Part shown: piece by piece, positions 21,531-32,050 of the stretch
Layout of the letters: the number at the start of each line of letters is the position of its first letter
How positions within the stretch are numbered: the stretch's first letter is position 1
Assembly (NCBI GenBank): GCA_943736015.1
Contig: OX031070.1
Span: forward strand, 21,659,673-21,723,672
Length of the DNA: 64,000 nucleotides
Direction: 5' to 3'
Source: Tridacna crocea
Lineage: Eukaryota > Mollusca > Bivalvia > Cardiida > Cardiidae
Notes under the pieces: model-generated
The model's database searches: none
Told to the model about the DNA's origin: nothing
Seen by the model: only the letters and a program-made list of their open reading frames with translations
Program-made: the position numbers and the translations under genes

Positions 21531-22182
21531 GAGTAATATTATCATTTCCCCCCCCCCCCACTAGGAAAAAAAAGAGGAAATAAATTAATACATAAAATTG
21601 CATGTCATCCCCATGCTCACAAAATAATGAGTTTCACTTTCCTATTACTAATTGGTGTTTATGATACTCTGAAGTAGAACTTTACCTTTCGTCATCAAAA
21701 CATTTTGCGAATTGTGCAGCCAGATCATAGATCCATAATTTTCATTGTTTAGTACCAAAGAATGACCAAAAGTTTGCTTAGTGGAACCTGAATGTAATTA
21801 TAGACATCGGAAAAGACAGGAAATAATTTTATTTGGAAGCGATATAGGAAAACCTTTTCCTGTTAAAGTACCATGTGACGTCTTTACGAGGGAAGGCTGT
21901 CGTAAACATAGCTGCCAAATGAGAGATTAATAAGAACAAGTACAGTATCCATTCATCACGATACCTTATCAGTTTTCTTTAAATTCGCTTAATGATTTGC
22001 TTTACTCCTCACAAGTCTTTGAATTTGCAATATTTCAAACTTAACTCAGGAGTAACCTTGCGTGGCTTCGTCCTTTTATTTGTAATTGGTTCATCCCTCG
22101 CTGGTGGCGCCAAGAGGTTTGAAGTGTCATCTACAAGGCATTAAGCGCCCGAACATAGTACTGATAAAATTGGAAAAACGCA
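21531..22182. other. no feature recognised
   Basis: AT-rich, with a C run at about 21548-21558. Confidence 0.45.
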
Positions 22183-22430
22183 TATGGCTCGCAACAGGCG
22201 GAAAGGGCATTCGGGAATTGGCGTAAAGTGTCATCTCGGATCAGCCTGCGCAGAACGCGCAGGCTAATCAGAGACGTCACTTTACGACTACATTAGATTT
22301 TGTGCTACAGTAGATTTGTGCATAACAGAAAATTACATAAAAAAAGGAAAGTGTCATTTCTGATTAACCCGCGCAGACTGCGAAGCTTGATCAGGGACAA
22401 CAGTTTACGCTAGTCCGAATGCCCCAATGG
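22183..22430. mobile_element. family D fold-back element
   Basis: TATGGCTCGCAACAGGCGG, GGCATTCGGGAATTGGCG, a first hairpin GTGTCATCTCGGATCAGCC / GGCTAATCAGAGACGTCAC, a second decayed hairpin, and the closing GTCCGAATGCCCC, which mirrors GGGCATTCGG at the start. Confidence 0.8.
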
Positions 22431-22794
22431 TCCGAATGGACCATTTTTTCTATCTCCCTTGTGTGATTTCACAATGTAGGTTTAATCGAATATTCCATAG
22501 ACCAACTATAATATTGAAAATAGTGGAAAAAAGTGTCAGTAACTCAACGAGATTTTACATCATCTACCGAAAACGTATTTGTCTTTAATTAGTGGGTCTA
22601 TTGTCCTTTAATTTTCTGCTGTTGTCCCCCGTAACACTTTTGTCGCCGTCTAAAAGATATATTATTGGGTAGAAAATAAATCATAACCTAGATATTCTAG
22701 CTTCAGGTTGCATGGGTCAACATAAAGTTTGGGTCACATTAAATATACAAGTTGGGCAAATCTTGGTCCGTATTAACCAGACTCCAGGAAAGCC

Positions 22795-22876
22795 TGAATA
22801 GGTGAACTTCCCGCTGCGATATAACTGAATAATGTTGAAAACGGCGTAAAACACCATTCAATCAATCAATCAACAA
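22795..22876 (+). mobile_element. SINE 3' end
   Basis: CGCTGCGATATAACTGAATAA, TGTTGAAAACGGCGTAAAAC and a (CAAT)n tail match the conserved 3' region of molluscan SINEs. Related cores occur at about 45310, 48475 and 52170. The head is not clear. Confidence 0.6.
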
Positions 22877-23115
22877 ACGTTTTCTCCTTTTCCCACAATG
22901 CTCACAAAAAATCATTTACCGGGGCAATCTGAACACACACGGACAAAAAATATTGAAAAAAGAGAAAAAGCTGGCAATAAATATTTTTTCCCTTTCCTTT
23001 AATATTTTTAATGCTTTTCTGAGAAAGGTTCTATCACTTGAAAGCATCTAATCTATTGTTTGCGATTGCTCAAAATGTGGAGAAGTCTAGAATTTTGTCA
23101 TCTGGTACAGAATTA
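22877..23115. mobile_element. family A remnant
   Basis: TTTTCTCCTTTTCCCACAATG, then AAAAGCTGGCAATAAATATTT and TAGAATTTTGTCATCTGGTA. The central hairpin is decayed. Confidence 0.4.
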
Positions 23116-23459
23116 AGTAACGGCGAGGAAGCATCGAGACAAAATTACCTAACATCACTTCGATAGATCTAATAAGGCCGTCACGCGCCCATGGGCCAAT
23201 AACCTTTTCATTAAAAGCTGAAATGAATTAGGTACTACAATAAAACCACATACAGTAAACGGCACGTCGCATTGGTCACCTGACCGACTGGTATCAAATC
23301 AAGTTTCCTGAGTCAATCAAACGTTCATATTTGAAAGTATTTAAGTGTTATACTCTTCAAGTTTCTACCATTTCTTTGTGATTATATTTCGCCCCTGTTA
23401 TTCTTTGAGTTTTTTTTAAAGTAAAACAACAGGAAGTTCGACAGAGTGATACCAATATC

Positions 23460-23925
23460 AGAGCCATGGTATGGCAAAACAGGGTTTAACCCTTTACCAA
23501 ATAATCCCTGGTTTTTGCGACCCTGAGATAGAAACCTTTTGAAAACATTGTAAGAAAAGGAGAAAATGCTGGTAACCAGCATTTTCTCCTTTTCCTACAA
23601 TGTTTTCTACACTGCTTGAAACAAATTTCAATATTTGAGTTATGTTTATTTGACCGTCTGCAAGTGCTTTTAATTTGGACCAGTCTAATATTCTGTTGTT
23701 TGGGAAAAGGTTAATGCATCTCCGTGATACGTTGTATAACAAGCTAGCCAGCACATAGTAATGGAACCGTAATTTCCATTGTGTCTAACAACCGAGCAAA
23801 TGGTCCTTGGATATAGAAATTTACCAAGAGCAAAAAGTTTCGATGCAGGCGCAGACTGAAATGAGTCGACATTTTTTCCAGATAAATTAAATCCTCGTTT
23901 TACAGGGCATGGTTCATTTATACAT
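23460..23925. mobile_element. family E repeat, split by family A
   Basis: GCCATGGTATGGCAAAACAGGG before the A copy and TGCATCTCCGTGATACG after it correspond to the continuous CATGCTCTGACAAAAGGG..TTAATGCATC of other E copies. The remainder (GTCTAACAACCGAGCAAATGG, CAGGCGCAGACTG, CAGGGCATGGTTCAT) is intact. The 157-aa - strand ORF 23685-24158 runs over this repeat. Confidence 0.7.
23486..23714. mobile_element. family A MITE nested in family E
   Basis: TTAACCCTTTACCAAATAA on the left, TTTGGGAAAAGGTTAA on the right. The palindrome is centred on GCTGGTAACCAGC. Arms read ATTGTAAGAAAAGG and CCTTTTCCTACAAT, one of the two changed pairs being complementary. Confidence 0.88.
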
Positions 23926-24335
23926 TTAAAAACCTGACAGGTATATCTCATTCCTTTAAAGTATGATTTGATGAAGACATTGTCAAACTTCTCAGTGACT
24001 CTCAAACAGGAATTAGGTGAAAGAATGCTGCTTTCGCAAATAAACAAACTAAACCATAATGGCACGTTTCCTTGACTAAATAAATCAAGAAACGAGAGGG
24101 TAACAACATAAATTCTAGTAATAAGCCAAGTCAAAGGAATGCAAAACACTGCTGACATCAGTATTAAATGTATCGAAAGGCAAGTTTTAATAGTTATTCA
24201 TTGAAATTGAAGTTAATGACCTAAATTTTCCAAACGAGACAGAAAGCCCACAATACAAAGTATCATGATAGCCATCGACTTATTTTGAACTAGTGACACC
24301 TTATTTGAAATTATACGAAGCATTGTTGCTAAGAA

Positions 24336-24470
24336 ACACACGCGCTAAATGACCAAAGTTGTCGATGCGCCATAAAACAACATTCATTCATTCATTCAGA
24401 TATGCGCGCTAAATGACCAAAGTTGTCGATGCGCCATAAAACAACATTCATTCATTCATTCATTAAGAAA
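24336..24470 (+). repeat. tandemly duplicated SINE tail
   Basis: Two copies of GCGCTAAATGACCAAAGTTG + TCGATGCGCCATAAAACAAC, each followed by (ATTC)n. The same tail ends the SINE-like sequence at about 34250-34310. Confidence 0.75.
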
Positions 24471-24548
24471 CACAATTCCAACCTCAGTACAATACTTGAA
24501 GTGAGTTAATGATATCCTCTAAAAAAGAAGAATGCATTGCTCAAACAA

Positions 24549-24995
24549 ATGTGCACTGAACTGCTTTTTTTACTTATAATGTACTCTCTGAAAGTGAGAG
24601 GAAAACTTACAACGTTAGTGTGGATTCTAGATAGTCATCCACATAAGAAACAGTGCATTTACGAGTTCATTAGTCCAAAGCAGTGCACCACGTTGTTTGA
24701 GGGAAGTTGTTGTCATACGGCACTGGTTGCACAATTTGACGCACAAACATTTATCACCAGAAGGCCATCAAAAAGTTATAACCTTGCAAAGGATCACTAC
24801 TTTGATTTGACAGTAGTTAACTTATTTTTCAACACCATGTCACTTCTAGGAAAGTTTAATATGCTCTCTGGGTCACCAAACAGTACATCAGCAAAAAAGG
24901 CGCATATTTCCCGTCATATTTTCAGCATGACTGAAGCCACAGAAGTTGGTTCAAAGTCGGATAATAAGGAATGTAAAATCTTACATTTAATTTAA
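24549..24995 (+). CDS. uncertain ORF, 148 aa, no recognised family
   Basis: An open frame from ATG (24549) to TAA with no intron. The N-terminus has a hydrophobic stretch (about residues 4-12). There are no recognisable domains, and cysteines are scattered. At this base composition one ORF of about 150 codons in 64 kb is not surprising by chance. It does overlap no known repeat here, which is its only support. It is listed so that it is not lost, not as a confident gene. Confidence 0.15.
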   Translation: MCTELLFLLIMYSLKVRGKLTTLVWILDSHPHKKQCIYEFISPKQCTTLFEGSCCHTALVAQFDAQTFITRRPSKSYNLAKDHYFDLTVVNLFFNTMSLLGKFNMLSGSPNSTSAKKAHISRHIFSMTEATEVGSKSDNKECKILHLI

Positions 24996-26220
24996 TACTG
25001 TCACAAAGGATAAAGGATTCTAAATATATAAAATCATAAAAGTTACTAAAGGTAGTAATACTGCTACTTAGAGAAATCCACATTTTTATCAAATATGCTT
25101 ACGTAGAATATTTTTATTGAATCAGTGTATTCCTATGGCAAATGACAAGTGTTTTCTCTTTTTTCCTTCCGGAAATTCAAATCATTTTTAAAGTTTTACA
25201 GCACTTGTACACTTTGATGGGCAACAAAAGTCCCCAAAGATCTGTATACCAGCATTCGTTTCAACCAAGCATTTCACAATGGTACAAAATAATTCACTTC
25301 GATATAGTCTTGTCCGAGTTGTTCATAGCTTTGACGAGTTAGGATAAACTCCTTGATTTTTTTTTATTAACATCAACTTTCTAGATGTCCAATGTGATTT
25401 GTTTAAGGGAGAAGAGACAGTCACTATCAACTATGAAAATATTTTTAAAACTTTGCCATCTTCGTGTTCGTTGAACAACGTTAATAAGTTAATAGTAACA
25501 AGTGAGGACCTTGAGCTAGCAGTGAACTAATATATTAGAATATGACATGTAGTTGTTTTATTTCTATAACATGCAATACCAAAAAGTATACCATGGGCGA
25601 AAATGCGAAATTTTGCAGTTGAGGATGAATAGATGAATTAATGAAACGAGATAAACCTCACCGATTACAGGCATCTCCACCCATATAAAAATCAATAAAA
25701 AAAAAAGATGAAAAAAAAAAAAAGTATATATATATAGGTCTACGGAAGCATTTAAAACAGTCTTGCTCTACTGATTATTTCTAAATGAAAATCATTAAGG
25801 GTTTTTAATGACATCATGAAGGGAAAATCGATCCTTATCTAGGACAAAAAAGTAATATCAACAAGATTATCATGCTGTTCGTCAGGTACGATGAACATCA
25901 CAAGCAATTTTCTATACCGGAAACGTTGGGAATAAACAGCGTGTTACATTATTGTAAGTTCATTGCGGGGCTTCCAACATGAACATGTAAACGCAATTTG
26001 TAAAACAGAACTTGATTTAATTTGTTGTTTTGTATGGGGTTCAATCCTAATCATGGAATAATATAAATCTATGGGAGCTAGGCATGTTCTACAGTTATCA
26101 TCAACTGGAAATTCATGAATGAATGACGAACAATTTTGTTGATAATATCCAATGGGATGTAAAAATGACTCTAAATTAAATTTATACGGTTTTAATTCTG
26201 TTAGAACACATTGAATGCAT
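24996..26220. other. no feature recognised
   Basis: AT-rich sequence with A-rich tracts and a short (TA)n at about 25725-25736. Confidence 0.45.
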
Positions 26221-26227
26221 TGAATGC

Positions 26228-26230
26228 CAG

Positions 26231-26268
<38 letters not shown>
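26228..26268. repeat. (GA)n microsatellite
   Basis: Uninterrupted GA dinucleotides. The leucine/serine-rich - strand ORF 25944-26285 begins in it and is not supported. Confidence 0.95.
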
Positions 26269-26270
<2 letters not shown>

Positions 26271-26299
26271 CAACTTATAGGTCATCTAACATCATACGT

Positions 26300-26485
26300 C
26301 AGGCATACTCTTCCAAAAAGGGGATCAGAAGGCAACTGTTCAAATAATATAGACCCATTTTATCTGAAAATTGACTAATTATTGAAAAAGAGGGTTCCTT
26401 TGAAAAGCAGAAATTAAAAAAAAAGCAAAGCAGGCGGACAAGATCGGTACTTTTTGCAGATACATAACGCAACTTTTTAACAAAC
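26300..26485. mobile_element. family E fragment
   Basis: GCATACTCTTCCAAAAAGGGG, ATTTTATCTGAAAATTGAC, GGTTCCTTTGAAAAGCAG and GCAGGCGGACAAGATCGG are degraded E blocks. Confidence 0.5.
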
Positions 26486-26727
26486 TATGGCTTGTATTGT
26501 TTGGCTGGATCAGAATAAACTTCCTTGATAATTTATCGAGTCATTTGTCTTTCAAAAAAGTCTACATTAAGATAACTCAATGTGTCTAGTACTCGCTATT
26601 TAAGAAATACGAAGAAGAATTGTGTCACAAGAGAGTTGAAAATTGGTAATAATTTCATTTTAACCCCGTTAGGAGTTTACCAAGGTGGTGTCACAAAAGA
26701 TGTATTGTTAGTAGTAAATCTGATCCC

Positions 26728-26928
26728 TTAATCCTAAGGCTGAGAAGCGTGCTTCACTGACTTTAGCGGACAGTTTAGACTAAGATCAGAACGTGAAGTC
26801 TTATCTTAGTTCTTCTCTGTCTGATCTAAACATATTTCTTCTCCAAAACATAACAGTGAAATAGCATCGCTTGGGCTTTTACCATCGGCTTGAAACTTCC
26901 ATTTAAATTACTTAGCAGGATATGGTTA
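26728..26928. mobile_element. family C MITE copy
   Basis: CTTAATCCTAAGGCTGAGAAG, TTTAGCGGACAGTTTAGAC, a decayed AAGATCAGAACGTGAAGTCTT hairpin and TACTTAGCAGGATATGG. Confidence 0.65.
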
Positions 26929-27414
26929 GCCCTTTCCGAATCATGAGAGCTTTAAGTTTTTATTGTGATTGATTTAGAGCACGATCAGATAGCAATGAAC
27001 ATGTATGTTTTTAGATCTACATTAACTAATATTTTGTGAAGTGTTCCTACTCCAAAAGCCTTGAAACTACACAGCCACTTTTTGTTTTATCCAATAAATA
27101 GACCCTTTTTAGTAATTTTGAAGCTTAAGAGTTAAACCCTTGGGCATCAACATCTCATAGAGACTTGCTTAATCACGAGGTCTAGGTACTGAGTCGTTAC
27201 GTTTAGCTGTCTCGTTCAATTAAAGTATCGTTACTTTTTACACCATCGATTATTAGTTTCTTCTGTCATTGACTGCTGAGGTAGAGTGCATAAAGGGGAG
27301 ATTTTTTTTTTTATTCAAATCGTGAATATTGCTTTTTCGAAAAGTCTAAGTTTGAAATTTAAAATAGAGGTAAGATTAAGATCCAACTCTGCTTTGTTTA
27401 CCCCACTGCTAGAG
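26929..27414. other. little recognised
   Basis: A few C-like words (TTTAGAGCACGATCAGATAG) at about 26977-27020. Otherwise featureless. Confidence 0.35.
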
Positions 27415-27760
27415 CAGCGATCTGGCAAAAAATAAGGGGGGGTGGGGTGGGGTGGGGCGGTCAATGCATCTCCGTGAAACATTATATATATACTGAGCAA
27501 GTCAACACATAATTCGATAGGTGAGTGCAACACTATTCTAAGTGCCTGTATATTGTACAGGCACTTAGAATAGTGTACACTCACCTATCGAATTATCGAT
27601 CCATAAAATTCATTTCGTCTAAAATCCCACTCCACGATAAGGTCATATGACACGCAGAAAAATTATTTACAGCAAAAGGCTTCGCCCGATGGGTAATACT
27701 TTTTGCAGATTCATTAATCAGATTTTCACGGAGCATGATTCGTGCACAACTGCTCCGTTT
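27415..27760. mobile_element. family E repeat, containing a fold-back insertion
   Basis: TCAATGCATCTCCGTGAAAC, GAGCAAGTCAACACATAATT, then after the insertion ATCGATCCATAAAATTCAT, TTCGTCTAAAATCCC and CACGGAGCATGATTCGTGC. The E sequence is colinear across the 80 inserted bases. Confidence 0.65.
27515..27590. mobile_element. 76-bp near-perfect fold-back insertion with AATT duplication
   Basis: The left arm begins CGATAGGTGAGTGCAACAC and the right arm ends GTACACTCACCTATCG. The arms run through CTATTCTAAGTGCCTGTA to a few-base loop. AATT flanks both sides (27511-27514, 27591-27594) and the surrounding E repeat continues as if uninterrupted. No protein-coding capacity and no other copy in the window. 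Confidence 0.8.
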
Positions 27761-28404
27761 TTGCACGTTTTCAGTTTGACAAAAATTTGATAATATCGAC
27801 GACGAATGGAAATGCTTTTATTTTCACTGAAACAATTTTGTAAAATAGAATTGCACCTTTTATTAAACTGATTGTTCTAATTCCTTCATTCGAAAGGATT
27901 AGAGCCCATTGTGGTCATAAGAAAGGGGGAACTGAGCTTCTTTTTAATGACTTATTGTTTTTATTTTCTTTCTTTCTAAAAGGATTTCAAGCACTGCAGT
28001 TACAAGTGTTCTGTGCAAAATTCAAATTGTCAATTTGGAAATGTGGTCATAAATACAGAACGAGTACTAAGGGATGTAAAGCGATGCCTAAATCTGAGTG
28101 TCTTACGTCTGTGTCAGTGACTACGAGTAAATTAAGGCTTAAATTAGAGGAAAATGTAATTCATTCGGAAAACAACATCAACAACAAAAACGTTTAAGTC
28201 TGTGTAACTATAGAAAAAAGCTATACAAAGGAAAAAAAAAAACAAGTTTCGTATACCATTCAATTTAACCTTTCTAAACTAGAAGAGCCATATTATATAA
28301 TATATGATTTACCCCCAAAAAAGTGTGAGACCTTGCCTGTCGAATCAAGAATATACTTAATGTCGGAAGGACATATATATATGTTTGTATGGTTGTTTTT
28401 TCTT
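27761..28404. other. no feature recognised
   Basis: AT-rich. The + strand ORF 27955-28197 shows no recognisable family. Confidence 0.4.
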
Positions 28405-28705
28405 AAAGCCGTAGTAAAGCAAAGAATAGGTCATTTTCACCGTTTGTAACTCGAAAACGTAGCGGATTATCACTCACAACACACACATATATACAAGGTC
28501 GGAGAAAACCCGAACGTGTCAGTTACAGCACTAGTTGTCGTGTTATACGTGTGCGAAAATGCATGAAGAAGTCCGTCGATTTCAGGGACGACATTGATTG
28601 AGACGAGGTTTGTTATCGTTCATACATGAACGTTCGTACATGATTCGAACTAGGTCTTCGAGAATGTCACTTGATACATTGCATCTCATTGGTGCTATGA
28701 CGTTT
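28405..28705 (+). repeat. family K repeat, uninterrupted copy
   Basis: AGCCGTAGTAAAGCAAAGAA, TTTTCACCGTTTGTAACTC, GAGAAAACCCGAACGTG, GTCCGTCGATTTCAGGG, then GATTCGAACTAGGTCTTCGAG without the family G element found at 20059. Confidence 0.75.
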
Positions 28706-28800
28706 GCAGGTATTTACTTACCAGAAAAAACCTATTGTTTTTTACTTTTTCATTCAGATGTAACTGTTATTGCCATGGTAATTTCCTGAAATACCTTTTT

Positions 28801-30419
28801 AGCTCACCTGAGCACAACGTGCTCAAGGGGAGCTTTTAGGATCACCCGGTGTCCGTCGTCCGTCGTGCGTCGTGCGTCGTCCGTCGTGCGTCAGTGCGTC
28901 GTGCGTCGTCAACAATTCTTTAAACATCAACTTCTCCTAAACCACTGGGCGGATTTGGACCAAACTTGGCTGGAATGTTCCTTGGGAGGTCCTCTTTAAA
29001 AATTGTTCACAGAATTTGATTCCGTCAAAAACTCTGGTTGCCATGGCAACGAAATGGAATTTTTTAGCAAATTCTTTAAAAATCTTCTTCTCTGAAACCG
29101 CTGGCCAGATTTTAAAATAATTTCACACAGATGTTCCTTGGGTGACCCTTTTCAAAAATTGTTCGCGAAATTTTGATCCGTCAAGAAACATGGCTCTGGT
29201 GAATGGGGGCTTCTTGCACTATACAGAAATGATGAAATTCTTAAAAATTCTTCTTCTCTGAAACCGCTGGCCAGATTTTAAAATAATTTCACACAGATGT
29301 TCCTTAGGTGACCCTTTTCAAAAATTGTTCGTGAAATTTTGATCCGTCAAGAAACATGGCTCTGGTGAATGGGGGCTTCTTGCACTGTACAGAAATGAAG
29401 AAATTCTTAAAAATTCTTCTTCTCTGTAACCGCTGGTCAGATTTTAAAATAATTTCACAGAGATGTTCCTTGGATGACCCTTTTCAAAAATTGTTCGCGA
29501 AATTTTGATCTGTCAAGAAACATGGCTCTGGTGAATGGGGGCTTCTTGCACTATACAGAAATGAAGAAATTCTTAAAAATTCTTCTTCTCAGAAACCGCT
29601 GGTTAGATTTTGAAATAATTTCACAGACTTGTTCCTTGGGTTACCCTTTTCAAAAATTGTTAGCGAAATTTTGATTGGTCAAGAAACATGGCTGTGGTGA
29701 ATGGGGGCTACTTGCACTATATAGAAATGAAGAAATTCTTGAAAATTCTTCTTCTCTGAAATGGCTGGACAGATTTTGAAATAATTTCACAGAGATGTTC
29801 CTTGGGTGACCCTTTTCTAAAATTGTTCGCAAAATTTTGATTAGCCAAGAAACATGGCTCTAGTGAATGGGGGCTACTTGCACTATATGGAAATGAAGAA
29901 ATTCTTGAAAATTCTTCTTCTCTGAAACCTGTGGTCAGATTTTAAAATAATTTGACAGAGATGTTCCTTGTGGGACCCTTTCCAAAAGCTGTACATATAA
30001 TTTTGATCCATCAAGAAACATGGTCTTGTGAATGGGGGCTACTTGCACTATATGGACATGATGAAATTCTTTAAAATTCTCTTTCTCTGAAACCCCTGGT
30101 CAGATTTTGAAATTATTTCAGAGAGATGTTCCTTGGGTGACCCTTTTCAAAACTTGTTTGTAAATTTTGATCCATCAAGAAACATGGCTCTCATGGATGG
30201 GGGCTACTTGCTCTTATACAGAAATGAAGAATTCTTAAAAACTCTTCTTTTTGAAACTGATGGTCAGATTTCGAAATGATTTTTACAGGTGACCTTTTGA
30301 AAATTGCTTGGCAAAATTATAAATTTGGTTCCAATGTTTGAATACCTAAAAAAAAAAATAGACTATGGTCATCTCAAAAATTCAGGTGAGCGATCCAGGG
30401 CCATCTTGGCCCTCTTGTT
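28801..30419 (+). mobile_element. rolling-circle-like non-autonomous element 1 with 166-bp tandem core
   Basis: The 5' end AGCTCACCTGAGCACAACG forms a small hairpin (GAGCAC/GTGCTC), followed by a GTCCGTCGT-rich stretch and a first unit containing GTTGCCATGGCAAC. About eight tandem units follow, marked by ATGTTCCTTGG at 29131, 29297, 29463, 29629, 29795, 29961 and 30126 (166 bp apart). The 3' end has CAGGTGAGC, complementary to the 5' start, then the hairpin AGGGCCATCTTGGCCCT and CTTGTT. This architecture resembles the Helitron/Helentron-like (pearl-type) non-autonomous elements of bivalves. It has no coding capacity. Confidence 0.85.
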
Positions 30420-30609
30420 CCAAGTGTTGTTTACATGTTTTCATATTCAAAGTGCAAGACCACTACTTTAGTGTTGTGCGCATAGGCAGCATCTTTTCCA
30501 AAAAGGTCTCTACTGGTTTTTAACATCAAGAAAGAGGAAATTTAGCAGTTTTTTTATTGTCAATTGTTTCCTTGATAGTTCTTCTCCCATTATACCATTT
30601 CTTTTTCAT

Positions 30610-32050
30610 TTAAGGCACATCCAAAGCAATCTGTAAAAAGAAATAAGCAGTATACCAGAGAAGCTTTGCTACAGACTTACAATGCTGTGAAAAATGATAA
30701 TGTCCCATGTGAAAGAGCTGCAAGACTTTTTGGGATACCAGCACAGACTCTGAGACAGAATCTGGGCAAAGTTCACGTAAATTCATCCTGGGGAAAATCC
30801 CCTTTCTCACATGATGAAGACGAATCATTAGTGAATCACCTTGAAGAACTTGTCAAAATTGGATATTGTTTATACAGCTCACAGTTGAAGGTTTTGGCGA
30901 CTGAAAATGCAGTGAAACTTGATCGAATTGATCAGGGGAAATCTTTAAGTGATAAATAGCACTATGAATTTCTGAAAAGATGGGGCTGTTGTTTAAAGGT
31001 ACTAAACCTAGGTCTTATTAATGCTGCTGGAACTGCTTTACCGCCATTCTAGTTTTTAAAGGAATGCTTAGAAATGATGATCTTCAAATTCAGCATATAT
31101 ATGTGATGTCTGAATCTGGCTGGTCAAATACTAATGAAATATTTGAAATCACATTTTCTAAAATACATCTAGAAAGGTTCAGAAGACAACCATGATCCAG
31201 TCCTTTTAATATATGATAGTCATGCACCCCATGTAAATTTAGGCTTTGTGAAATGGGCGATTGAACATGAGATTATTTCATTTGTTTCCCCCCTCCCATG
31301 CCTCTCATACTCTCCAACCCTTTTATGTTGGTTGTTTTTACACCTTTCAAAGCATGCTATTACAACCAATTAACCTGATGATGTCAAAAACAACGCGGAA
31401 GAGTTATATAAACAGGTATAATGTGGCTGCATTGTCTGGAAACGCTTACCTGAAAACTATGACACAAATATTGTTGCAGCATTAAAAAATGTGGTACATC
31501 TCCTATTAATGTAAATGCTGTTCCGGAAGAATTGTTGCTTCCCTCACAACCATTTACTAAGAAAAGGAAAGAACCAGAACAATTGTCCCTAACCATGCAG
31601 GAACTTTTGTCCCAGAAAATGATTGATACAGGTCCCAAAGAACAAAATCTCCAAATATCAAAGTATCTATAGCCAAACAGCCAAGACTCAGCGGGAAATG
31701 TATAACTGCAGACCTTGTAAAAGTAATTGAAGAGTATGACCACAACAAAACGAAACAGCTCTCAACTAAATCATGAAAAACAAAAGGAAAAATCAAAACG
31801 AATGCGTATAACCAAAACGATCAACTGGTGGATTATATCAAAGAAAAGGCTCCAGTTTGATAATAATGATGGTGTATCTGATTTAGAAGATGAAGATGAA
31901 AAGTGCTGCATTTGTAACCATTTCTCTCCTCCAGCTTTGAAAGACTGTTAAGTGGGCAGAATGCACAAAATATGGACACTGGTGCAATTTGAGATTTTTC
32001 TCTACAGTGAGAGTGGTCAGAAGACACGGGGATATCTATCACTGCTGTTA
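30610..32050 (+). pseudogene. decayed pogo/Tigger-like DDE transposase
   Basis: The sequence starts after an acceptor-like TTTTTCATTTAAG and encodes a Psq-type helix-turn-helix (YTREALLQTYNAV ... CERAARLFGIPAQTL, about 30648-30770), then a CENP-B-like DNA-binding region. In the expected DKWxxxFLKRW block the Trp is a TAG stop (about 30957). The first catalytic region is largely missing; AAGTALPP survives near 31023. A frame-shifted DDE core follows, with LLIYDSHAPHVN (second Asp, codon at 31215) and HTLQPFYVGCF, where the third catalytic Asp is Tyr. A C-terminal Cys-rich finger (CCICNHFSPPALKDC, then WAECTKYGHWC in another frame) ends at TAA 32048-32050. Several stops and shifts make it inactive. 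Related genes encode cut-and-paste transposases. Confidence 0.85.

Noticed and set aside
23685-24158. 157-aa - strand ORF
   Set aside because: It runs through the family E repeat and the end of a family A MITE. No domain or splice context.
25944-26285. 113-aa ORF with a leucine/serine-rich start resembling a signal peptide
   Set aside because: The hydrophobic start is the translated (GA)n microsatellite.
28801-30419. CRISPR-like regular repeats
   Set aside because: Units are 166 bp, contiguous and diverged, without short conserved repeats and unique spacers. The genome is eukaryotic.
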